From contig NZ_CP084758.1 in NCBI RefSeq assembly GCF_020535565.1, positions 337,501 to 401,500 of the forward strand: a DNA stretch of 64,000 nt, read 5' to 3'. The translations under genes and the position numbers were made by a program. Origin of the DNA: Shinella sp. XGS7. GTDB lineage: Bacteria; Pseudomonadota; Gammaproteobacteria; Burkholderiales; Burkholderiaceae_C. This document shows, one piece after another, positions 54,467 to 62,850 of this stretch. Numbering within the stretch: the stretch's first letter is position 1; every line of letters begins with the position of its first letter. The notes under the pieces are model-generated. The model did no database searches, had not been told where the DNA came from, and saw only the letters and a list, made by a program, of their open reading frames with translations.

Positions 54467-55357
54467 ATGTCTGAGCCCTCCTCTCCCTCCCGCCTGCGCC
54501 GGGGCCTGCGCCTGGCCGCGGCCGCCCTGCTGGGTCTGGCCCTGCTGGCCGGCTGCGCCAGCCTGGACCAGAAACAGCGCCAGTGGATCTTCCAGCCCAG
54601 CGACCGCAGCTGGAGCGGGGGGCTGGCCGCCGCCCAGGGCATGGACGATGTGTGGATCGAGTTCCGCTCCGCCCTGAGCGAGCGCGAGGTGCGGCTGCAC
54701 GGCCTGTGGCTGCCGGCCGAGCGCGCCGATGCGCCGGTGCTGCTCTATCTGCATGGCGCGCGCTGGGATGTGCGCGGCAGCGCCAACCGCATGCGCCGCA
54801 TGCAGGAGCTGGGCTTTTCGGTGCTGGGCATCGACTACCGCGGCTTCGGCAAGAGCGGCTATGGCGAAGAACTGCCCTCCGAGGCCATGGCCTACGAGGA
54901 CGCCCGCGCCGCCTGGGACTGGCTGGCGCGCCAGCACCCGAACCGCCCACGCTATATCTTCGGCCACTCCCTAGGTGGCGCCATCGCCACCGAGCTGGCC
55001 CAGCAGGTGCAGCAGCAGGCCGCGGGCCTGATCGTGGAGGGCAGCTTCACCTCCATCGCCGATGTGGTGGGCAGCTACCGCTGGGGCTGGCTGCCCCTGG
55101 GGCCGCTGATCACGCAACGCTTCGAATCGGCCGAGCGCATCGCCCGGGTGCAGATGCCGGTGCTGATCGTGCATGGCAGCGAGGACCGCGTGATCAAGCC
55201 CGAGCTGGGCCGCGCCCTCTTCGAGCGCGCGCCCGAGCCCAAGCGCTTCGTGCTGGTGGAGGGCGGCTCGCACCACAACACCAATGCCATTGGCCAGGGC
55301 CAGTACCGCCAGGCGCTGGCCGAGCTGTTCGGCCTGGGCCGCGCGGGGCGGCCCTGA
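54467..55357 (+). CDS. Alpha/beta hydrolase lipoprotein
   Basis: Protein of 296 residues with a lipobox signal (LLGLALLAGCASLDQ), so it is probably anchored in the envelope. The hydrolase domain has LLYLHGARWDVRGSANRMRR (oxyanion strand), VLGIDYRGFGKSGYGEELPS, nucleophile elbow IFGHSLGGAIATEL, acid in LIVHGSEDRVIKPELG and His in VEGGSHHNTNA. This matches the YfhR/Bem46-like branch. It is divergent from sppA with 101 bp between the starts. The substrate is unknown. Confidence 0.88.
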   Translation: MSEPSSPSRLRRGLRLAAAALLGLALLAGCASLDQKQRQWIFQPSDRSWSGGLAAAQGMDDVWIEFRSALSEREVRLHGLWLPAERADAPVLLYLHGARWDVRGSANRMRRMQELGFSVLGIDYRGFGKSGYGEELPSEAMAYEDARAAWDWLARQHPNRPRYIFGHSLGGAIATELAQQVQQQAAGLIVEGSFTSIADVVGSYRWGWLPLGPLITQRFESAERIARVQMPVLIVHGSEDRVIKPELGRALFERAPEPKRFVLVEGGSHHNTNAIGQGQYRQALAELFGLGRAGRP

Positions 55358-55361
55358 GGGC

Positions 55362-56873
55362 TCAGCGCCAGCTCAGCTGCTGCAGCAGCGGGCTGACGCG
55401 GTAGCGCTCGCTGCGGTAGGCGGCGAAGAGGCCGTCCAGCAGCTCGACCACGGTGGGCGCGCCCAGCTGGGCCAGCCACTCGAAGGGACCGGCCGGATAG
55501 TTCACGCCCAGCTTCATCGCGGTGTCGGCGCCGGCCTCGTCGCAGACGCCCTGCCACACGGCATCGGCGCCCTCGTTCACCAGCATGGCGATGGTGCGCG
55601 CCACGGCCAGGCCCGGCACATCGCGCAGCACCAGGGGCTCCCAGCCCAGATGGCGCAGCAGGTCCTCGGCCTCGGCACGCTGCGCGGCGCTGACCTGGGG
55701 CGCATAGGCCAGGGCCAGGGCGTCGCAGCGATCCGGGGCCAGCACCCAGTCGATCACGGCCAGGGCCGGATGGCGGCGCTCATGCGCCAGCTGGGCCGCG
55801 CTGCGGCCGCTGCTCAGGTGCAGCTGCAGCTCGCCCAGCTGCAGGCCGCACCAGTCGGCCGACTCGCCGCGGGCGAAGGCGATGCCCTTGTGCGTGAGCC
55901 AGCCGGCCAGCACATCCACCAGGCCGCCGCGGCCGCACAGCGTGGGCTGGGGCGCCGGCCCCGTGGGCGCGGCCACGGGGCCGGCGGCAGCCGGCAGGCC
56001 TTCGTAGAAGCCCTTGCCCACCTTGCGGCCCAGGCGCCCGCCGTCCACCAGGGCGCGCTGCACCAGGGAGGGCGTGTAGCGCTTGTCGCCAAAGTTGGCC
56101 TCGAACACCGACTGGGTGACCAGGAAATTGGTGTCGTGGCCGATCAGGTCCATCAGCTCGCAAGGCCCCATGCGAAAGCCCGCGCCGCGCAGGGCGCGGT
56201 CCGCTTGAGCCGGCGTGCCGGCCTGCTCCAGCAGCAGGGCCAGGGTCTCGGCGTAATAGGGCCGGGCAATGCGGTTGACGATGAAGCCGGGCGTGCTCTT
56301 GGCATGCACGGGCGTCTTGCCCCAGCGGCGGGCCAGATCAAAGATGGCCTGGGCCACCGAGGGCGCGGTCTCGGCGCCCGAGACCACCTCCACCAGCTTC
56401 ATCAGGGGCACGGGGTTGAAGAAGTGCATGCCCACCAGGCGGCCGGGATCGGCCATGCCATTGGCCAGGGCGGTGATGCTGATGGACGAGGTGTTGGAGG
56501 CGATGATGGCGCCCGGCGGCAGCAGGGCATCAAGCTCGCGCAGCAGGGCCTGCTTGGGCTCCAGCTTCTCCACGATCACCTCCACCACCAGGGCGGTCTC
56601 GCGCAGCTCGGCGGTGGCGCTGGCGGGGCGGATGCGCGCCATCACGGCCTCGCGCTCCTCGGCCGCCATGCGGCCCTTGGCCACCAGGCCGTCCAGGCCC
56701 TTGGCGATCTGCGCAATGGCAGCGGCGGCCGCGCCCTCGCGCACATCCAGCAGCAGCACCGGATGACCGGCCTGGGCCGCCACCTGGGCAATGCCGGCGC
56801 CCATGACGCCGGCCCCGATCACACCCACGGCGGCCTCGGCCGCGGGCTGCTTCGCAACAATCCAATCGCTCAT
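55362..56873 (-). CDS. 3-hydroxyacyl-CoA dehydrogenase (PaaH-like, double C-terminal domain)
   Basis: NAD-dependent enzyme of 503 residues. The Rossmann motif is VGVIGAGVMGAGIAQVAAQA. The catalytic His-Glu region reads VGMHFFNPVPLMKLVEVVSG, with SNTSSISITALA just before it. There are two C-terminal 3HCDH domains: FIVNRIARPYYAETLALLLE, then a second copy including VLRDVPGLAVARTIAMLVNE. The size and layout match PaaH of phenylacetate degradation and related acyl-CoA oxidation enzymes. ATG 56873 is chosen over a TTG 15 nt upstream. It starts 12 bp after the enoyl-CoA hydratase gene, forming an operon. Confidence 0.92.
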   Translation of the reverse strand: MSDWIVAKQPAAEAAVGVIGAGVMGAGIAQVAAQAGHPVLLLDVREGAAAAAIAQIAKGLDGLVAKGRMAAEEREAVMARIRPASATAELRETALVVEVIVEKLEPKQALLRELDALLPPGAIIASNTSSISITALANGMADPGRLVGMHFFNPVPLMKLVEVVSGAETAPSVAQAIFDLARRWGKTPVHAKSTPGFIVNRIARPYYAETLALLLEQAGTPAQADRALRGAGFRMGPCELMDLIGHDTNFLVTQSVFEANFGDKRYTPSLVQRALVDGGRLGRKVGKGFYEGLPAAAGPVAAPTGPAPQPTLCGRGGLVDVLAGWLTHKGIAFARGESADWCGLQLGELQLHLSSGRSAAQLAHERRHPALAVIDWVLAPDRCDALALAYAPQVSAAQRAEAEDLLRHLGWEPLVLRDVPGLAVARTIAMLVNEGADAVWQGVCDEAGADTAMKLGVNYPAGPFEWLAQLGAPTVVELLDGLFAAYRSERYRVSPLLQQLSWR

Positions 56874-56884
56874 CGTCCTCGTCC

Positions 56885-57670
56885 TCAATCCTTGTGGGGC
56901 ACCCAGGCGGCGGGCCGCTTGGCCAGGAAGGCGGCAAAGCCCTCGCGCGCCTCATCGCCCATGCGCACGCGGGCAATGGTCTGGGCCGTCAGCTCGCGCA
57001 CCGCGGGCGTGATGGGGCCCACTTCCAGCTGGGCAAACAGGGCCTTGATCTCGCCCAGGGCACCGGGGCCGTTGAGCAGCAGCTCGTCGATCCAGCGCTC
57101 CAGCGCGGCGTCGATGTCCTCCACCACCTCCTGCACCAGGCCCAGGGCCAGGGCTTCAGACGCCGGAATGCGGCTGGCGGTGAGGGCCAGGCGGCGCGCC
57201 TGGCGCGGGCCCACGGCATTGATCACATAAGGGCCGATCACGGCGGGCAGGATGCCGAAGCGCGCCTCGCTGACGGCGAACTTGGCGTCCGGCGTGGCCA
57301 GGGCGATGTCGCAGGCCGCGGCCAGACCCACGCCGCCCCCCAGGGCCAGGCCCTGCACACGGGCCAGGGTGGGCTTGGGGCATTCGGCAATGCGCTGCAG
57401 CATGGCGGCAAAGCGGCGCGCATCCTCCAGATTGACGGCCTGCGTGGCCTCGGCCGCGCGCTTCATCCACTGCAGATCGGCGCCGGCGCTGAAGGCCTTG
57501 CCGCTACCGGCCAGCACGATCAGGCGCACCGCCGGATCGGCACTGAGCTGCTCGAAGGCCAGGCCCAGCTCGGCAATCATGGCCTCGTTGAAGGCGTTGA
57601 ACACCTCGGGCCGGTTCATGGTGACACGCGCCACACCGCGCGCATCGGTCTCAATCGTTACTGTCTCCAC
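56885..57670 (-). CDS. Enoyl-CoA hydratase/isomerase family protein
   Basis: Crotonase-fold enzyme of 261 residues. The oxyanion-hole segments are GSGKAFSAGADLQWMKRAAE and VQGLALGGGVGLAAACDIAL, and the catalytic-Glu regions are AVSEARFGILPAVIGPYVIN. The WMKRAA pattern after the first loop is like methylglutaconyl-CoA hydratase (LiuC) and PaaF-type enzymes, so leucine or aromatic acyl-CoA breakdown is possible. It works with the hydroxyacyl-CoA dehydrogenase downstream. It lacks the partner genes needed to name a pathway. Confidence 0.9.
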   Translation of the reverse strand: METVTIETDARGVARVTMNRPEVFNAFNEAMIAELGLAFEQLSADPAVRLIVLAGSGKAFSAGADLQWMKRAAEATQAVNLEDARRFAAMLQRIAECPKPTLARVQGLALGGGVGLAAACDIALATPDAKFAVSEARFGILPAVIGPYVINAVGPRQARRLALTASRIPASEALALGLVQEVVEDIDAALERWIDELLLNGPGALGEIKALFAQLEVGPITPAVRELTAQTIARVRMGDEAREGFAAFLAKRPAAWVPHKD

Positions 57671-57736
57671 GCTGAAACTCCTGGTAATCCGGTGAGTATC
57701 GCAGCGCGGCCGGCAGGGGCTGGGGGCAGGGGTCGC

Positions 57737-58843
57737 TCAGCGCCCGAACAAGCCCTTGACCATGCTGCCCAGGCCCTTGACCACGCCCGAGACGCTCACG
57801 CCCAGGCTTTCCGCCAGGCCCGAGGCCACGCGGGTGGCCAGGTTCTCATTGAGGGAGAAGGCCGGATCATCCAGGCGCCCGTCCAGCGTGAAGCGCAAGA
57901 CCAGCTGGCCCTCGCGGCTCAGGGCCGAGAGCACGGCCTGGCGCGGCAGGCCGGCGAAGGTGCTGAGGGCACCGCCCTCGCTGGCCAGCTCCAGCTGGCG
58001 CAGGGTCAGGGTGCCGGGCGCGCGCAGATGCCGGGCCTTGACCTCGGCGCGCAGGTCCAGGTCCAGGCTGCCGCGGCGCACGCCGGTTTCCGAGACCTTG
58101 AGCAGATAGGGCTGCAGGGCCACCAGGTCCACCTCGCTGAAGCGCGCCTGCAGGCGCGCATCCTGGGAGGCCGGCGTGAGCTCGCCCGTGAGGCTGAGCC
58201 GACCATCGGGCTGGCGCGGCGAGGCGCTCTTGAAGCGGCCCTCCAGGCTGATGGCCACCGGCTGGTCCAGGGCCGGCAGCCGCAGAGGCCCCAACTCGGC
58301 CTGCAGCGCCTCCACCCGCAGGGCATGGGGCGGGCCGGCGCGGCGCAGCGAAGCGTCGAAGAAGGCGAGCTGGCTGTCCTGCAGCTGGATGCGGTCGATC
58401 TGCAAGCGCCAGCCCGGGGTGGCCGCGGAGGGGCCCTCGGCGCCGCGCGCGGGCGTCTCCAGCAGGCCGGGCAGCAGGCGCAGCCGGCCCTCGCGCGTGC
58501 GCAGCAGAGAAAGGTAGGCGCCCTCCACCTCGATGCGGGCGATGCGCCAGTCGCCGCGCCAGACGCTGCGCAGCTCGGGCTCCACGCGCACGCGGCGGGC
58601 GCGCAGCTCGTCCTCCGCCGGCCAGCCGGCCTCGGCACGCAGGCGCAGGTCCCGCAGCTCCACGCCGCGCCAGTCGGCCTGCAGATCGCCCACGCTGGCA
58701 CGCGGCCCCAGGGCGCTCTCGATCTCGCGCTGCAGATGACCCACGGCCAGGCGCAGGCCGGCCAGCATCAACAAGGCCAGCAAGGCAAGACTCAACAGAG
58801 CGATCAGGGCGAAGCGGCGAATGCGGCGGAAGCGGGCAGGCAC
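57737..58843 (-). CDS. AsmA/DUF748-like envelope protein
   Basis: Protein of 368 residues with an N-terminal membrane anchor (FALIALLSLALLALLMLAGL) and a periplasmic region of repeated beta-strand patterns (GDLQADWRGVELRDLRLRAE, IARIEVEGAYLSLLRTREGR, LQIDRIQLQDSQLAFFDASL). These match the AsmA-like/YhdP/DUF748 group. Its members are thought to help lipid traffic between membranes. The family is broad and the exact subgroup is uncertain. It is divergent from the hydrolase gene, with 88 bp between the starts. Confidence 0.8.
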   Translation of the reverse strand: MPARFRRIRRFALIALLSLALLALLMLAGLRLAVGHLQREIESALGPRASVGDLQADWRGVELRDLRLRAEAGWPAEDELRARRVRVEPELRSVWRGDWRIARIEVEGAYLSLLRTREGRLRLLPGLLETPARGAEGPSAATPGWRLQIDRIQLQDSQLAFFDASLRRAGPPHALRVEALQAELGPLRLPALDQPVAISLEGRFKSASPRQPDGRLSLTGELTPASQDARLQARFSEVDLVALQPYLLKVSETGVRRGSLDLDLRAEVKARHLRAPGTLTLRQLELASEGGALSTFAGLPRQAVLSALSREGQLVLRFTLDGRLDDPAFSLNENLATRVASGLAESLGVSVSGVVKGLGSMVKGLFGR

Positions 58844-58919
58844 GGCGGAAAAACTCAGGCGGGGAACTGGGCGCGCATCCTACCCAAGGCGCTGCCCGCC
58901 AGCGCCACGGCCGGGCCGG

Positions 58920-58925
58920 CACAAT
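58920..58925 (+). promoter_or_regulatory. -10 hexamer CACAAT abutting hydrolase start
   Basis: CACAAT lies 6 nt (GCCGCC) before the ATG at 58932, with no Shine-Dalgarno sequence. Confidence 0.35.
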
Positions 58926-58931
58926 GCCGCC

Positions 58932-59753
58932 ATGCATGCCCAGCCCGCCCCCAGCGCCCCCTTTCTGCAGACCTTTGAGCACGAGGGCCAGCCGCTCGAG
59001 ATCGAAGCCCAGTGGCTGAACGCCGAGGCCGGAGCGGACCGCCCCCTGATCGTCTTCCTGCATGAGGGCCTGGGCTCGCTGAGCCAGTGGCGCGACTTTC
59101 CGCGGCAACTCTGCCAGGCCACGAGCTGCCGCGGCCTGCTGTTCTCGCGCCCCGGCTATGGCCGCAGCACGCCGCGGCGCGAGCCCTGGCCGCAGGACTA
59201 TCTGCAGCGCCAGGCCCGCGGCCTGCTGCCCGCCTGCTTCGCGGCCCTGGGCCTGCGCGAGGACGAGAAGCTGCTGCTCTTCGGCCACAGCGACGGGGCC
59301 AGCCTGGCCCTGCTCTTTGCCAGCTACTACCCCGCACGCGCGCTGGGCGTGGTGGCCATGGCCCCGCATCTGTTCGTGGAGCCGGTCACCAGCGCGGGCC
59401 TGAGCGCCGCCAAGCAGGCCTTCGAGCGCGAGGGCAGCCCGCTGCGCGCGGCCCTGAGCCGCCACCATGCCGACGTGGACTCGGCCTTCTACGGCTGGAA
59501 CGATGCCTGGCTGCGCCCGGGCTTCGAGCTGTGGAATATCGAGGGTGAGCTGGGCGGCCTGGCCTGCCCGGTGCTGGCCCTGCAGGGCGAGGGCGACGAA
59601 TACGGCACGCTGGCGCAGATCCGCGCCGTGGGCCGTCTGCATGCCGACACCCGGGTCTGCGCCCTGGGCGACTGCGGCCACACGCCGCAGCGCGACCAGC
59701 CCGAGGCAGTGATCCGCGAGACCCAGGCCCTGCTGGCGCGCTGCGGCGTCTGA
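58932..59753 (+). CDS. Alpha/beta-fold hydrolase
   Basis: Cytoplasmic protein of 273 residues: LIVFLHEGLGSLSQWRDFPR (oxyanion strand with HEG), LFSRPGYGRSTPRREPWPQD, nucleophile elbow LLFGHSDGASLALLF, acid region LALQGEGDEYGTLAQIRAVG and catalytic His in LGDCGHTPQRDQPEAV. The pattern is shared with many uncharacterised bacterial hydrolases of this size. It ends at a bidirectional terminator facing TerC. Confidence 0.88.
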   Translation: MHAQPAPSAPFLQTFEHEGQPLEIEAQWLNAEAGADRPLIVFLHEGLGSLSQWRDFPRQLCQATSCRGLLFSRPGYGRSTPRREPWPQDYLQRQARGLLPACFAALGLREDEKLLLFGHSDGASLALLFASYYPARALGVVAMAPHLFVEPVTSAGLSAAKQAFEREGSPLRAALSRHHADVDSAFYGWNDAWLRPGFELWNIEGELGGLACPVLALQGEGDEYGTLAQIRAVGRLHADTRVCALGDCGHTPQRDQPEAVIRETQALLARCGV

Positions 59754-59778
59754 GGCCCGCGCCTCGCGCTCCAAGACA

Positions 59779-59800
59779 AAGGGGACCCGAGGGTCCCCTT
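59779..59800. terminator. Bidirectional terminator between hydrolase and terC
   Basis: AAGGGGACCC and GGGTCCCCTT form a near-continuous 20-bp inverted repeat (9 bp plus a 4-nt loop). It serves the convergent hydrolase and TerC genes. Confidence 0.8.
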
Positions 59801-59807
59801 GTGTCGT

Positions 59808-59843
59808 GCCGGGCTTGCCGGGCTTACTGGGCTTACTGGGCCT
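59808..59843. repeat. Four 9-bp tandem repeats at the terC stop
   Basis: GCCGGGCTT, GCCGGGCTT, ACTGGGCTT, ACTGGGCCT run in tandem. On the minus strand they create two successive in-frame TAA codons after LEAQ, so slippage here would not easily extend the protein. Confidence 0.7.
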
Positions 59844-60591
59844 CGAGCGCCTGCTGGGCCTGGCGCTTGGCGCGAGCGCGGATGTTCAGCGCCTCCACCG
59901 CCAGGGAGAAGGCCATGGCCGCATAGATATAGCCCTTGGGCACATGGGCGTCGAAGGCTTCGGCCGTCAGGGCCATACCCACCATCACCAGGAAGGCCAG
60001 GGCCAGCACCTTGACCGAGGGATGACGGTCCACGAAGTCGCCGATGGGCTTGGCCGCCACCAGCATCACCAGCACGGCCACGATCACGGCAGCCACCATC
60101 ACGCCGATCTGGTCCACCATGCCCACCGCGGTGATCACCGAGTCCAGCGAGAACACGATATCGATCACGGCGATCTGGCCGATGATGCCCCAGAACAGGC
60201 GGTTGCCCGCGGCCTTGAGGGCCTGCTCATCGGTGGCGGGCGGGCCGTCCTGCTCACGGGCCTCGACCTCCACGAAGATTTCGTGCGAGGCCTTGTAGAG
60301 CAGGAAGAGACCGCCGAAGAGCAGCACCAGATCACGGCCACTGATCTCCTGACCCACCACGGTGAACAGGGTCTCGGTCAGGCCCATCACCCAGCTCAGC
60401 GAGAACAGCAGGGCCAGGCGCGACAGCATCGCGAAGCTCAGGCCCAGGCGCCGCGCCTTGTCGCGCAGATGCGCGGGCAGGCGCCCCACCAGGATGGAGA
60501 TGAAGATGATGTTGTCCACGCCCAGGACGATTTCCAGGGCGGTCAGCATCGCGAACGCGATCCAGATATTGGGGTCGAGCAGGAATTCCAC
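59833..60591 (-). CDS. TerC-family integral membrane protein
   Basis: Inner-membrane protein of 252 residues with about seven helices. Conserved acidic intramembrane motifs: LTALEIVLGVDNIIFISILV (ExxxGxDN) and VIDIVFSLDSVITAVGMV (DxxFSxDS). SRLALLFSLSWVMGL and GKDLVLLxGG-like text (GRDLVLLFGGLFLLYKA) complete the signature. TerC proteins are linked to metal export during protein secretion and to tellurite resistance. I chose GTG 60591 because homologues begin MEFLLDPNIWIAF; ATG 60621 would add 10 residues. Confidence 0.9.
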   Translation of the reverse strand: MEFLLDPNIWIAFAMLTALEIVLGVDNIIFISILVGRLPAHLRDKARRLGLSFAMLSRLALLFSLSWVMGLTETLFTVVGQEISGRDLVLLFGGLFLLYKASHEIFVEVEAREQDGPPATDEQALKAAGNRLFWGIIGQIAVIDIVFSLDSVITAVGMVDQIGVMVAAVIVAVLVMLVAAKPIGDFVDRHPSVKVLALAFLVMVGMALTAEAFDAHVPKGYIYAAMAFSLAVEALNIRARAKRQAQQALEAQ

Positions 60592-60708
60592 GGTGTGAGG
60601 ACGCGCGCCTGACGGCGTCATAAGAATGCGAAAGGCGCACGATAGCGCGCGAGCCCTCCCGTGGTAAATGCGAATTTAAAGCCGCAAAGCTTCGATAAAT
60701 TCGATGCT

Positions 60709-61020
60709 TCAGGGCTTGGCCGTGGGCCGGCCGGCGGCCGTCGGGTAGGCCTGCATCACACGCACCGGGTCCTGGCTGTCCAGATAGGCGGCGTACTGCG
60801 CCTCGGCGCAGGGCAGGGTCTGGCCGGCCTGCTGCTCGCCGCGGAACTGACCCTTGTAGTAGATGAAGCGGTGCTCGTTGGCCGCGCTCTTGGCCTCGGC
60901 CGCCGGCTGGAACTTGGCGGCGCATTCGGCGCGCAGGCTCTCGGGGCTGACGGACTGGGCCGCGGCGGCGCCGGCCAGCAGGGACAGGGTCAGGGCGAAC
61001 AGGGCGTGCTTCTTCTGCAT
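60709..61020 (-). CDS. Small secreted protein of unknown function
   Basis: Protein of 103 residues with a signal peptide (1-21, ALTLSLLAGAAAAQ) and a small mature domain with two cysteines (LRAECAAKFQ and TLPCAEAQYAAYL) that could form a disulfide. Similar small periplasmic proteins occur in Burkholderiales, but I do not know the family. The 87 bp to terC is AT-rich and includes a TTCGAT-AAA-TTCGAT direct repeat framed by AAGC/GCTT. Confidence 0.65.
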   Translation of the reverse strand: MQKKHALFALTLSLLAGAAAAQSVSPESLRAECAAKFQPAAEAKSAANEHRFIYYKGQFRGEQQAGQTLPCAEAQYAAYLDSQDPVRVMQAYPTAAGRPTAKP

Positions 61021-61192
61021 GGTGTCTGAGCTCTCTATGCGTTGACGAACCGGCTCCAAGGACCGCTTGCGGCGACCCTCCCTCGGCCAGTGCTGCGCAG
61101 CTTAGCTTCGGCCTCACGCCATCACCACCACGCGACTGGGGGTCGGGTGGACCCTCTTGCGCTACCCTGGAGGCCTGGCCCACAAGATCATC

Positions 61193-62119
61193 ATGGAATC
61201 CCGCCACCGCCCCACCTTCGCAGCCAGGCGCCAGGTCTTGCGTCTGGCCGCTGCCGGGCTGGGCGGCCTGGGTCTGCCGGCGCTGGCCCAGGGGCCGACC
61301 CCGCTGCTGGTGCGCCACTCCATGGCCCAGCAGCAGAGCGCCTCGGAGATCACCTACGAGCTGGCCGTGCTGCAGCTGCTGCTGGACAAGACCGTGTCCA
61401 GCCACGGGCCCTACCGGCTGGAGGGGTCGGTGCCCATGTCGCAGAACCGCGCCTTTCTGCAGCTGGCCGCGGGCGAGGTGGACCTGATCAGCTCCATGAC
61501 CTCGCGCGAGCGCGAGACCCAAGGCCTGCCAGTGCGCGTCTGTCTGTACCGCGGTCTGCTGGGGGTGCGCCTGCCCCTGGTGCTGCAGAGCCGCCTCGCC
61601 GAGATCGATGCCCTGGGCGCCGCGCGTGCGCCGCGTGAGCTGCACAACGGCCAGGTGGCCGACTGGCCCGACACCGCCGTGCTCACCCACAACGGCTGGC
61701 TGGTGGAACGCCTGCCGCGTCTGGGCCAGTTCGCCGAGCTGCTCAGGCGCCGCCGCCTGGACCTGGTGAGCCTGGGCGCGCTGGAGGCTTATCCGATTGC
61801 CGAGACCCGTCCGCATGTAGCGGTGGGCGAGCGCTGGGCCATTGCCTACCCCTCGGCCTTCTACTTCTTCGTCGGCCATGCCCGCCCCGAGCTGGCCGAG
61901 CGCCTGCGTGCGGGCTGGGACAAGGCCCTGAGCGACGGCAGCTTCGAGGCCCTGTTCGAGCAGCGCCTGGGGGCCCAGCTGCGCCGCGCGCGCCTGGAAC
62001 AGCGCCAGTGGTGGCTGCTGGAGAACCCCGATCTGCCCGCGGCCACGCCGCTGGGTGAGGTACGGCTGTGGCACCCGCTGGTGCGCACGCGCCTGCTGGG
62101 TGAGAGCCGCGGCCGCTAG
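61193..62119 (+). CDS. Second orphan periplasmic substrate-binding-like protein
   Basis: Protein of 308 residues with a twin-arginine-like leader (RRQVLRLAAAGLGGLGLPAL) followed by a type-2 binding-protein fold: LLVRHSMAQQQSASEITYEL, LAAGEVDLISSMTSRERETQ, and a C-terminal TLLDKALxDGSFEALFEQRLG-like helix (WDKALSDGSFEALFEQRLGA). It resembles solute-binding proteins of unknown ligand with no transporter genes nearby. ATG 61193 is preferred; an ATG at 61157 would add 12 residues ahead of the leader. It ends just before the HU terminator. Confidence 0.78.
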   Translation: MESRHRPTFAARRQVLRLAAAGLGGLGLPALAQGPTPLLVRHSMAQQQSASEITYELAVLQLLLDKTVSSHGPYRLEGSVPMSQNRAFLQLAAGEVDLISSMTSRERETQGLPVRVCLYRGLLGVRLPLVLQSRLAEIDALGAARAPRELHNGQVADWPDTAVLTHNGWLVERLPRLGQFAELLRRRRLDLVSLGALEAYPIAETRPHVAVGERWAIAYPSAFYFFVGHARPELAERLRAGWDKALSDGSFEALFEQRLGAQLRRARLEQRQWWLLENPDLPAATPLGEVRLWHPLVRTRLLGESRGR

Positions 62120-62142
62120 CGAGCGCGCGTGCGCCGGTCATG

Positions 62143-62179
62143 AAAAAGGCCGGCCGCCTCCTTGCGGAGACGCCGGCCT
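62143..62179 (-). terminator. Intrinsic terminator of the HU gene
   Basis: AGGCCGGC and GCCGGCCT arms enclose an inner GTCTCCGCAAGGAGGC hairpin and are followed on the minus strand by TTTTTC. Confidence 0.88.
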
Positions 62180-62214
62180 GGCGCGGCGCAAGCACGAGGC
62201 TTGCGAGCCGATGA

Positions 62215-62580
62215 TTACTTCTTGGCCTTGGCCTTCTTGGCGGGCGGCTTGGCAGCAGCCTTGGGGGCAGCCTTGCCGGCCTTCTCGGCCTTGCGAGCGG
62301 CAGCCTTGGGGTCCACAGCGGCCTTGAAGCCGGCGCCCGGGGTGAACTTCGGCAGCTTGGCGGCGGCGATCTTGATCTTTTCGCCGGTGCTGGGGTTCAC
62401 GCCGGTACGGGCGGCGCGGGCGTGCTGCTTGAAGGAGCCAAAGCCGGGGATGGAGACCGTGCCGCCCTTCTTGACGGTGGTGACCACGGCGTCCAGCAGG
62501 GTTTCGATGATGCGGCCAGCCTCGGCCTTCGTCAGCTCATGCTTGCCAGCCAGGTGCTCGATCAGTTCGGTTTTGTTCAT
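62215..62580 (-). CDS. HU-family DNA-binding protein with Lys/Ala-rich tail
   Basis: Nucleoid protein of 121 residues. The first 90 residues form the HU/IHF fold: MNKTELIEHLAGKHELTKAE, GGTVSIPGFGSFKQHARAAR and the DNA-arm segment TGVNPSTGEKIKIAAAKLPK. The remaining 30 residues are a histone-H1-like tail of repeated Lys-Ala-Pro units ending PPAKKAKAKK. Such tails add non-specific DNA contact. The start has weak ribosome-site features, but the N terminus is canonical. Confidence 0.95.
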   Translation of the reverse strand: MNKTELIEHLAGKHELTKAEAGRIIETLLDAVVTTVKKGGTVSIPGFGSFKQHARAARTGVNPSTGEKIKIAAAKLPKFTPGAGFKAAVDPKAAARKAEKAGKAAPKAAAKPPAKKAKAKK

Positions 62581-62850
62581 TCCTGAGTCTCAGTTCAAAG
62601 TAGCGCCCGACGATCTCGGGCGGCCGCCATTCTCACCCAAAAAGGCGCGCAGTCCCGATGGCGACGAGGGAAAACGATGATCGTTGCCGCGGGCAGCGAT
62701 CAGAGTTTCGGCAAAACGATGCGCGTGATTCAGGAGAGAGGCCCGCGTTACAAAGCGAAGCAGCCCGAGCGACCCGGTCTTGTCACCCCGCTCGGTGATC
62801 ACTTCTTGATCCGGATCACGCGAGCGCCAGGGCCCGCGACCTGCGCGAGC
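62581..62850. other. Intergenic region without a recognisable gene
   Basis: The 270 bp between the HU and MOSC genes holds only short frames with no conserved motif. It probably carries the HU promoter; I could not place clear -10 and -35 boxes. Confidence 0.6.

Noticed and set aside
62810-62850. A minus-strand ending ARVIRIKK before TGA, resembling a protein C terminus
   Set aside because: The frame cannot be extended into a recognisable gene because the MOSC gene occupies the same strand in another frame; probably chance.
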